Positions 1 through 4,795 of a stretch of 6,376 nucleotides of DNA are shown here, piece after piece. A program made the translations under genes and the position numbers. Within the stretch, counting starts at the first letter, position 1. The number at the start of each line of letters is the position of its first letter. The notes below the pieces were generated by a model. It was given only the letters and a program-made list of their open reading frames with translations, did not search any database and was not told the origin of the DNA. The stretch comes from Eubacteriaceae bacterium (GTDB lineage Bacteria; Bacillota; Clostridia; Eubacteriales; Alkalibacteraceae), in contig DMAW01000055.1 of the NCBI GenBank assembly GCA_003446375.1, positions 46,519 to 52,894 on the forward strand, in the 5' to 3' direction.

Positions 1-914
1 AATACGGATAACCAAAGTTTTTCTGACTCTATAACTAATTCTGATACCAGTTTTACGAATAATTCATAATTCATGGTTGTATGTGCCAGATCAAGAACAT
101 CATAGTATCTCACCCGCTGCTCATTCTTTATTATGATTGGAGGATATCCATTCTTCATAAGTTCAAAGTTTAAAAGCAGTCTTGAAGTTCTTCCATTTCC
201 ATCTATGAATGGATGTACTTTCACAAATTCACCATGCAACAGTGTTGCTCTTACAACTGGATGATAATCATTCCATTCATTTTGATATTCTGCCATAAGC
301 TTTTGCATTAAATCTCCAATCTCATAATACTTAGGTGGTATGTGCTTTGCACCACTTATTACAACATTTTCACTCCGATACTTCCCAGCATTAATATTAT
401 CTATTTCTTTAAGTATCAAGGCATGGATATTCTTGATATCCCATTCAGAAAGAGATTCTTTATTAGTAATTAAATCTTCCACAAAAAGAATAGCTTCACG
501 ATGATTAATTGTTTCTAAATGTTCAACCATACTTTTTCCACCAATGGTAATTCCCTCGAGAACAACTTTTGTCTCTGACAATGTTAAGGTATTACCTTCT
601 ATTGCATTACTGTTATATGTCCATTCAACAATTAATTTTTCATGAAGTGAATTGGCTAATCCTTTTGAAAATGGTCGATGTTGATCAATAGACGCTTTCA
701 GTGAATCAATATAACTAAAGTCAAATTCTAATCCTGAGTAGTTTTTCTTATTTCCTGCTCTGGCATCCACAGGCTTAACAGCATCTAAAGGTATAAACCA
801 ATTTCGTCCAACCTTTAATGCTCTTTCTATACGTCCCTCCTTACAAAGCACTCGAATTCTACGGTCACTTATTCCCCATTTTCCACTTGCTTCCTTCGTA
901 CTTATATACTTCAA
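1..914 (-). CDS. Fic-domain protein with N-terminal helix-turn-helix (3' end outside window)
   Basis: Fic proteins usually transfer AMP (or another nucleotide-derived group) from a nucleotide to a hydroxyl on a target protein. The frame is open for 304 codons and leaves the window without a stop, so only the C-terminal end is missing. Residues 2-48 form an excisionase/MerR-like HTH (KYISTKEA...GISDRRIRVL...VGRNWFIP). Residues 234-245 are the Fic active-site loop HPFIDGNGRTSR, with catalytic His234 and the complete HPFx(D/E)GNGRxxR pattern. Residues 102-107 (SNAIEG) match the (S/T)xxxE(G/N) inhibitory helix placed N-terminal to the Fic core, as in class II autoinhibited Fic proteins. I chose the TTG start because GAGGTG lies 6 bases upstream (921-926) and the HTH begins directly after it; an in-frame GTG at 921-923 would overlap that site. 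The Fic fold and motif are seen; AMPylation and self-regulation of transcription are inferred. No antitoxin-like gene is visible upstream. Confidence 0.93.
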   Translation of the reverse strand, partial: MKYISTKEASGKWGISDRRIRVLCKEGRIERALKVGRNWFIPLDAVKPVDARAGNKKNYSGLEFDFSYIDSLKASIDQHRPFSKGLANSLHEKLIVEWTYNSNAIEGNTLTLSETKVVLEGITIGGKSMVEHLETINHREAILFVEDLITNKESLSEWDIKNIHALILKEIDNINAGKYRSENVVISGAKHIPPKYYEIGDLMQKLMAEYQNEWNDYHPVVRATLLHGEFVKVHPFIDGNGRTSRLLLNFELMKNGYPPIIIKNEQRVRYYDVLDLAHTTMNYELFVKLVSELVIESEKLWLSV

Positions 915-920
915 TAATAT

Positions 921-926
921 CACCTC
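921..926 (-). promoter_or_regulatory. Ribosome binding site deciding the TTG start of the Fic gene
   Basis: GAGGTG on the minus strand stands 6 bases before TTG at 912-914. The first in-frame ATG lies over 120 codons further in, beyond the HTH, so this site supports the non-ATG start. Confidence 0.7.
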
Positions 927-932
927 GTAAAT

Positions 933-961
933 ATTATATACCGTTATCGGAATAATATCAA
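933..961 (-). promoter_or_regulatory. Sigma-A-type promoter of the Fic gene
   Basis: Read on the minus strand, TTGATA (956-961) and a perfect TATAAT (933-938) are separated by exactly 17 bases. The -10 box ends about 18 bases before the TTG start codon, so the leader is very short. The -35 hexamer falls mostly in the centre of the inverted repeat at 942-977, and the proximal arm fills most of the -35/-10 spacer. Confidence 0.75.
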
Positions 962-977
962 TTTTATTCCGATAACG
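942..977. repeat. 14-bp inverted repeat over the Fic promoter, probable operator
   Basis: The arms CGTTATCGGAATAA (942-955) and TTATTCCGATAACG (964-977) are perfect inverted complements around an 8-base centre. The repeat covers the -35 box and spacer, so a dimeric regulator bound here would block RNA polymerase. The HTH of the adjacent Fic protein is the obvious candidate ligand, by inference only. No T-tract follows on either side, so a terminator is unlikely. Confidence 0.75.
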
Positions 978-978
978 A

Positions 979-1038
979 ATCGCGTCAAGTTACTTTGGGT
1001 TTTTGAAGAATAGAAAATCCCTTGTAGGTTGTTTTTCG
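979..1038 (-). repeat. Probable terminal region of the ISLre2-type remnant
   Basis: This is the stretch between the transposase stop codon and the Fic operator. On the minus strand it contains CCCAAAGTAACTTGAC followed by GCGATT, which resembles ISLre2-family ends as I remember them. The exact end base and any target duplication cannot be fixed without the other end. No gene is seen here. Confidence 0.35.
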
Positions 1039-1641
1039 TTAAGCATGTCGAATAGACTTCAGAAATTCGTAGGCCCAAGTCCCTTTTCCAGTATTCAAAG
1101 TCGTGAGATTTCCAATCGTCTCACGGGATGCTGCAGGTTTTCTTTTCCGGATGATCGCCTTATCGATCTGGACAATCTTCGACTCTCGTTTCATCTCTTT
1201 CTTTTGTTCCATGAATAGATCATAGACTTTCCCACCATTTGCCTGGGAAGCCCTTAACCTTGACATCTAATTGCACCATCCAAGAGGTCTGGAGCTTAAC
1301 CGAGAAGATAGTATATGGCTTACATGTCCCTCTGCGCTGTAACCTATATAATCTGCGTGGTACTGTTTTCTGATTCCATCCCAGTTATTCAAAATATAAT
1401 TCCTTGCTTCTTCTACTGACCCCCTCTTTGTTTCTGGTTGCGTCTCGTGAAGGATCCCCTCAAAAAGCTCCTTTAGGTTTTTCTTGTCTCCTTTGTTTAG
1501 GTATTCCCACATATACGCTTTAGCATATGGCATATGCCCTGTTGCCTGTGTCACATACTTGGATTAATGATATCGGTTCAGTACATAGGTGCTTCCTTTA
1601 ATCCAACCTACACAGTTTCGTATCCATCTGGCCTCATCTCA
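1039..1641 (-). pseudogene. Decayed ISLre2-family (UPF0236) transposase, C-terminal part
   Basis: One reading frame gives the recognisable C-terminal third of an ISLre2 transposase: a WIRNCVGWIKGSTYVLNRYH block, SKYVTQATGHM, ARNYILNNWDGI, then the signature SAEGHVSHILSSRLSSRPLGW and finally LRASQANGGKVYDL. The same frame carries stops at 1639-1641 (TGA), 1564-1566 (TAA, within YH-stop-SKYV) and 1267-1269 (TAG, between GWCN and MSRLR), so no full-length product is possible. The Asp usually found in the 'LD(K/R)(F/Y)H' motif reads Asn (VLNRYH). Between GW and MSRLR the frame is a few residues shorter than I expect for the family, so a small in-frame deletion may have made the TAG. More stops occur upstream (1645-1647, 1666-1668), and similarity fades past about 1641, with a possible FW-containing trace near 1690. 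The two shorter open frames (1267-1554 and 1039-1266) are pieces of this one gene. Confidence 0.85.
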
Positions 1642-2247
1642 TTGTTAGCGTCGGAGATATGTCGTTTAAAATTGAATTTTCACCGAATCCACGTTTCGCC
1701 AAAAGGTTCCAACCTTGAAGCAAAACTCATTTAGTGGGGTAAAACATTTTCCACATAGCACGTATAAACACCAAATTCGACCCTAAATCCTCTTTCCCAC
1801 ACCAACCTCAAAAAACAGAAAAATCCATGGAAACACTGATGCTACAACGTTTCCAAGGATTCTGCATACCTATTTACTCCCCAACAGATCAACTGTCTCC
1901 GCAGTGGCCTGCAGCCAATCAAACTTCGCTTTGCTTGTTTTCTTGGGCAGTCTGTGCATGAGACATTCGTAATGCTCACTTCGTCGCTTCACTCCTAGTC
2001 AGCATAACGACTGTCTCAACATGGGTTAGTACATAATTATTATATAGTTTCGCGCAAGAGAGGTTGTCTTAATATGATATTCCCGTTGTTTTGATAATAT
2101 TACTTGGTATTGCCCACTTACGTTTTATACATATGAGTTCTTTAAACCCACTGTAAAAACTCCGATCTTTCCAGCATAGTTTTTCTCTATTTTTTCTATG
2201 CATATGGTATCAAAACCGAGTATCACTTTTCCACAGCAGACTAAAAA
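1642..2247. other. Gene-poor stretch with short minus-strand coding remnants
   Basis: No intact gene is seen in these roughly 600 bases. The part up to about 1740 may be the eroded N-terminal side of the ISLre2 transposase. On the minus strand several short frames look protein-like but are each ended by stops: a 40-codon frame (1870-1992, listed separately); an overlapping frame ending at 1976 with THVETVVMLTRSEATK, whose HVETVV core recalls the C-terminus of RlmD/RumA-type 23S rRNA uracil methyltransferases; and a frame from the intron edge to 2125-2127. A 44-codon ATG frame (about 2064-2198) in another phase lacks a ribosome binding site. I read the stretch as eroded insertion debris. The part next to 2247 is the 3' exon of the intron and may include the end of the IS200-type element. 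Confidence 0.5.
1870..1992 (-). CDS. Small open frame, 40 residues, unknown function, possibly a remnant
   Basis: A GTG start at 1990-1992 leads to a 40-residue frame ending in TAG at 1870-1872. The product is basic at its N-terminus (VKRRSEHYECLMHR, then PKKTSKAKF) and ends with WLQATAETVDLLGSK. The composition is more protein-like than chance would suggest, and a TAGGAG sits almost against the start, too close to be a good ribosome binding site. An internal ATG at residue 12 (1957-1959) is an alternative start. I do not recognise the family. It overlaps the HVETVV-containing frame in another phase. It may be the tail of a broken gene rather than an expressed peptide. Confidence 0.25.
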   Translation of the reverse strand: MKRRSEHYECLMHRLPKKTSKAKFDWLQATAETVDLLGSK

Positions 2248-2250
2248 ATC

Positions 2251-2288
2251 GGGTAGGAGGAAAAGTTGAATAACTTTCCCGACCTCCC
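2251..2288 (-). ncRNA. Group II intron domain VI with bulged branch-point A
   Basis: On the minus strand, GGGAGG at the 5' side pairs with CCTCCT and CCC at the 3' side, leaving the A at 2254 bulged between CCT and CCC. A second pairing of GGAAAGTT with AACTTTTCC closes the upper stem. The A lies 7 nucleotides from the proposed 3' splice site, the expected distance for the branch point. Confidence 0.8.
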
Positions 2289-2289
2289 A

Positions 2290-2323
2290 CAGCACCGTAC
2301 ATACGGATCCGTATACGGCGCTT
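2290..2323 (-). ncRNA. Group II intron domain V (catalytic hairpin)
   Basis: On the minus strand the lower stem AGCGCCGTA pairs with TACGGTGCT (one G-U pair). A two-base TG bulge on the 3' side follows, then an upper stem TACG/CGTA with a four-base GATC loop. The 34-nt size, the AGC catalytic triad at the base and the position of the bulge are those of domain V. It starts only 7-8 bases after the maturase stop codon. Confidence 0.88.
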
Positions 2324-2330
2324 CCTAAGT

Positions 2331-3749
2331 TTATACACTTACAGTTTTGTATGTATCAGAAAAGAATAAGTATCCCGACTTTCTAAGTTGATTACTTGTA
2401 ATAGAACAGTGAAGTATTTGGCTACCGGCTACATGCCAGTAGCCTTTTCTTGTATTAGCATATTTAAGTGCATTGGAGTGGTTAAAGCCTAACTGTTTTA
2501 GCCTTTTGTACCTTGTCTTCGTTTTCTTCCATCTTTTCCAGATGAACGTTCGAAGCCTTCTACGCAACCATTCATCCGTACATTGTAAGAGATATTTCAT
2601 ATTGGCCATTTTAAAATAATTCACCCAGCCAACCACATATTGTTTTAGCTTTAGTTTAAGTTTCTCATAACTAATGCCGTTATTTCTTGATGTGATTTCT
2701 CTTATTTTGTTCCTCATCTTGGTTACACTTTTACCATGCACTTTTAGCTTAATTTCACCTTTGTAATGATAAAATCCGTATCCAAGAAATCTAATGTAAC
2801 CAATATAGGCAATAGATGTCTTTTCTCTATTCACCCGAAGCTTAAGTTCCCCCTCGATGAACGGTAGAATATGTTCCATTATCCTTTTGGCACTCCGTTT
2901 CGTTTTGGCAAACAACTGCATATCATCTGCATATCTAACGAAACGAATCCCTCGTTTCTCAAGTTCCTTGTCCAACTCGTTCAGCATGATGTTGCTGCAT
3001 AGAGGACTCAGATTTCCTCCTTGAGCTAGTCCTTCGGATGTTTCTTCGAATTTCCAGTCAACAATGGCTCCTGCTCTTAAATATTTATGGATCAACGATA
3101 TTACCCTTCCGTCTTTGATCGTTTTCGACAGAATTTCTATCATCTTCGATTGACTCACCGTATCAAAGAATTTTTCCAAATCCATATCCACCACATAGAT
3201 GTATCCTTCATTAGCATATTCCTTGCTTTTCTTTAAAGCATCATGGGCACTTCGTTTTGGTCTGAATCCATAGTTCGTATCGCTGAACATAGGTTCATAA
3301 ATCGGTGACAACACTTGCTGTATCGCTTGTTGCACCACCCTGTCTACTACTGTCGGTATTCCCAGTTATCTTTTCTTCTCATTGTCCTTTGGTATTTCTA
3401 CGCGTCGGACTGGCCTTGGTCGGTATCTACCTTCCAATATGGACTCTCTAAGTTCTTCCCCATTATCTTTGAAATATTGTAGAAGATGCCCTACTTCCAT
3501 CCCATCAACTCCGTGAGAACCTTTCTTCTTCTTCACCTGTTTATAGGCTTTATTGAGATTACTAGGTTCTAGGATTTGCTCCAAAAGTCCGTTTACTCCG
3601 CTGTCGGCATTGGTGCTGTTGTTTTCAGTTATCCTCATATCGGTAAGCACTCTGTCATACCCTTCGTGTTCCGCACTATCTCTCCGACAGTAGCCACTGT
3701 GATTACAGTATATTCTGCTTTTCTTATTCCCGTTTTCGGTAACATTCAT
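2331..3749 (-). pseudogene. ltrA: Group II intron reverse transcriptase/maturase interrupted by one in-frame UAA
   Basis: The enzyme assists intron splicing and copies the spliced-in RNA into DNA. A TAAGGAGGTG site (3757-3766) stands 7 bases before ATG 3747-3749. The frame runs 472 sense-length codons but codon 128 is TAA (3366-3368), in KKR-stop-LGIPTVVDR where related enzymes such as GsI-IIC have Gln (RQLGIP); a single CAA to TAA change would explain it. The first part holds the N-terminus and the block YRPRPVRRVEIPKD. The second holds YGFRPKRSAHDA, motif A VVDMDLEKFFD (from residue 187), EGLAQGGNLSPL (the usual PQGG reads AQGG), catalytic YADD (residues 273-276, bases 2922-2933), and the maturase X domain with GWVNYF and RKGYWHVAGSQILH. 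No HNH endonuclease follows. Translation could restart at GTG 3336-3338, but would lack the N-terminal RT blocks. Apart from the stop the gene shows no decay, so the change looks recent, or is read through or a sequencing error. Confidence 0.9.
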
Positions 3750-3756
3750 TGACTAA

Positions 3757-3766
3757 CACCTCCTTA
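3757..3766 (-). promoter_or_regulatory. Strong ribosome binding site of the intron maturase
   Basis: TAAGGAGGTG on the minus strand is a near-perfect complement to the 16S rRNA 3' end, 7 bases before the ATG. It fixes the start at 3749. Confidence 0.75.
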
Positions 3767-3781
3767 GGTTCAACCCTTCAC

Positions 3782-3799
3782 GACCCCGTCGACGGGGTC
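3782..3799. repeat. Perfect 18-bp GC-rich palindrome upstream of the maturase
   Basis: GACCCCGTC is followed directly by its complement GACGGGGTC. In the intron RNA this would fold as a hairpin 16 bases before the ribosome binding site, probably in the domain III/IV region. It may be a structural helix of the ribozyme or may influence maturase translation. Confidence 0.6.
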
Positions 3800-4156
3800 A
3801 CTAATATGGTATCGGCTGACTTCTCATGACAAATCTTATTTCAACCAAGCTTCACAGAAACATTCCACTTGTCCATGAGACCTCCCCGGGTAAGAGCGCA
3901 ATCTTTCTCTCCATCCATCTGCCACATTTACGCTGTTGATTCCGAGTAGTTATCGGACTTTAGTTTGTGATGCAACCTTATCCATCAACTTGCGCCTGAT
4001 GTGATTTCTATTCGTCAGACCAGAGATTTGCCGCTGGCTTCCTTCAGATTCCTCGTCGCCAAGGACACCCTTGCCTTAAGCTATACATTTCCCACTACTA
4101 GGGCATGTTCGGGACTCGCACCCGTTAGATTGCGCCCATGCCGGGCGCACATCATG

Positions 4157-4177
4157 ACCACCCGTTTAACGGGTGGT
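4157..4177 (-). repeat. Right-end hairpin of the IS200-type element and target of the intron
   Basis: On the minus strand ACCACCCG pairs with CGGGTGGT across a TTAAA loop; both arms extend by two A/T pairs in sequence. Six bases (CATGAT) separate the stem from the intron's first G at 4150. In the uninterrupted site this hairpin would be followed by CATGAT and a T-run (TTTTT from 2247 downward), so it also has the shape of a rho-independent terminator. IS200-family transposases recognise such subterminal hairpins; group IIC introns insert just downstream of such stems. Confidence 0.8.
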
Positions 4178-4183
4178 TTGCTC

Positions 4184-4315
4184 ACCCCTATAAGGGGTTG
4201 TTACCGGCCAGCGCCTCAAGACGCCGGCTTTCACTTTGTTCAAGCTACAGTGCCTTTGCCACTTTCGCCTAACCCTAAAGGGTCTTTTGTATTACTTGCT
4301 ATCCCTTAAAGGGAT
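4184..4315 (-). repeat. Series of four hairpins in the 3' region of the IS200-type element
   Basis: Read on the minus strand after the end of tnpA: an ATCCCTT/AAGGGAT palindrome (4301-4315, overlapping the last codons of tnpA), ACCCT/AGGGT (4272-4283), a GC-rich imperfect stem GCCGGCGTCT/AGGCGCTGGC with two G-U pairs (around 4206-4228), and ACCCCT/AGGGGT (4184-4198). The first, second and fourth have similar CCCT-AGGG cores. No gene is seen between 4178 and 4298. The strand would give a densely folded RNA or single-stranded DNA. Confidence 0.65.
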
Positions 4316-4679
4316 CTTCATATTCTTTTACACTTAACTTATCTTTTATTATGTCGTGTTTTTCTTGTTCTTGGATATACTTTTGTATCGTTGCCTCATT
4401 TAACCCAACTGTACTTACGTAATATCCTTCTGCCCAAAAATGCCTGTTACCAAATTTATATTTCAGATTTGCGTGTTTATCAAACATCTGAAGTGCACTT
4501 TTACCCTTAAAGTATCCCATAAAACTTGAGACACTTTGCTTTGGTGGTATGCTTACCAATAGGTGAACATGATCTTTCATCATATGTCCTTCAATTATCT
4601 CAACATCTTTATATCTGCATAATGTTCTTATGATTTCCTTTAACGACTCTCTATATTGATTATATATTATTTTCCGTCT
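4299..4679 (-). pseudogene. tnpA: IS200-type Y1 (HUH) transposase, N-terminus missing
   Basis: TnpA nicks and rejoins single-stranded element ends through a covalent tyrosine link. The frame is recognisable from RRKIIYNQYRESLKEI (beginning at 4679) through RTLCRYKDVEIIEGHMM to the metal-binding HUH motif HVH in KDHVHLLVSIPP, FMGYFKGKSALQMFDKHANL, FGNRHFWAEGYYVSTVG and the catalytic tyrosine in EATIQKYIQEQEKHD, ending DPFKG-TAG. Catalytic residues are therefore present. Family members have about 25-30 more residues at the N-terminus (a strand ending in a YHIVF-P-KYRRK-like block). Upstream of RRK the frame reads unrelated residues and meets a TAG at about 4694, where the IS21-type left end begins. 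A protein starting at ATG 4581-4583 would contain HUH and Tyr but lack the first strands. I judge it inactive as it stands. Confidence 0.85.
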
Positions 4680-4696
4680 GTTTATGGTAATCTAGA

Positions 4697-4745
4697 ACTG
4701 CAATAAATGGCAGTCAAAAATACAAAAAGTAATTGCCAGTACAAA
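4697..4745. repeat. Short repeated motifs at the presumed IS21 left end
   Basis: ACTGC and GCAGT form an inverted pair around AATAAATG (4697-4714). A related motif, ATTGCCAGTACAAA, follows about 20 bases later and resembles ATGGCAGTCAAA, so they read as imperfect direct copies. IS21 ends carry multiple short repeats that bind the transposase. The assignment is tentative without the right end. Confidence 0.4.
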
Positions 4746-4780
4746 CCTAACAATATACCCTATTAAGTGACTAAGCTTAT

Positions 4781-4788
4781 AGGGGAGG
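4781..4788 (+). promoter_or_regulatory. Ribosome binding site for the GTG start of istA
   Basis: AGGGGAGG stands 7 bases before GTG 4796-4798 and supports that start over internal ATG codons. Confidence 0.65.
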
Positions 4789-4795
4789 AAAGGAA

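Larger units (their letters stand above)
2248..4150 (-). mobile_element. Group IIC (bacterial class C) intron, complete, about 1903 nt
   Basis: The intron is a self-splicing ribozyme and retroelement. Its 5' end is read at 4150 on the minus strand as GTGCGCCCGGC, matching the GUGCG start of class C introns. The next 400 bases form the structured domains I-III, including the class-typical stretches GGGTGCGAGTCCCGAA and CCGGGGAGGTCT. The maturase gene follows in domain IV, then domains V and VI. The 3' end is placed after CCCGAT at 2248, 7 bases counting from the bulged A. The maturase resembles that of the Geobacillus GsI-IIC intron and lacks an endonuclease domain, as expected for this class. 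The 5' exon is a hairpin (4157-4177) directly upstream and the 3' exon opens with a run of T, which is the known target type of these introns. Ends could shift by a base or two. Splicing of the RNA looks possible, but see the broken maturase. Confidence 0.9.
4151..4680 (-). mobile_element. IS200-type element, right part; disrupted at both ends
   Basis: The segment holds a truncated Y1 transposase gene and its hairpin-rich 3' region. Its right end is interrupted at 4150/4151 by the group IIC intron, just past a hairpin of the kind IS200 elements carry near their ends. Its left part stops at about 4680, where the IS21 element begins. No tnpB is present, so it belongs to the IS200-like, single-gene type. 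The left end with its own hairpin is not visible. Confidence 0.75.

Noticed and set aside
942..977. Inverted repeat as a rho-independent terminator
   Set aside because: The stem is AT-rich, the centre is 8 bases, and no T-run follows on either strand; position over the promoter favours an operator.
1003..1218. Plus-strand 71-codon open frame
   Set aside because: It is antisense to the ISLre2 transposase remnant, whose minus-strand reading matches a known family.
1534..1734. Plus-strand 66-codon open frame
   Set aside because: It overlaps the ISLre2 remnant antisense and shows no family features or ribosome binding site.
3824..3830. Possible EBS1 of the intron (GTCATGA on the minus strand) pairing with CATGAT of the 5' exon
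   Set aside because: The same bases pair with TCTCATGGACAA upstream (about 3871-3882) in an 11-bp internal stem, and the site lies too far into the intron (nt 321) for domain I EBS1 of this class.
4001..4309. Plus-strand 102-codon open frame
   Set aside because: It lies antisense to the intron 5' domains and the IS200 hairpin region, has no ribosome binding site and no recognisable motif.
4151..4680. Group I IStron
   Set aside because: The ribozyme here has group II signatures (GTGCG start, domains V and VI, LtrA-type maturase) and no tnpB is present.
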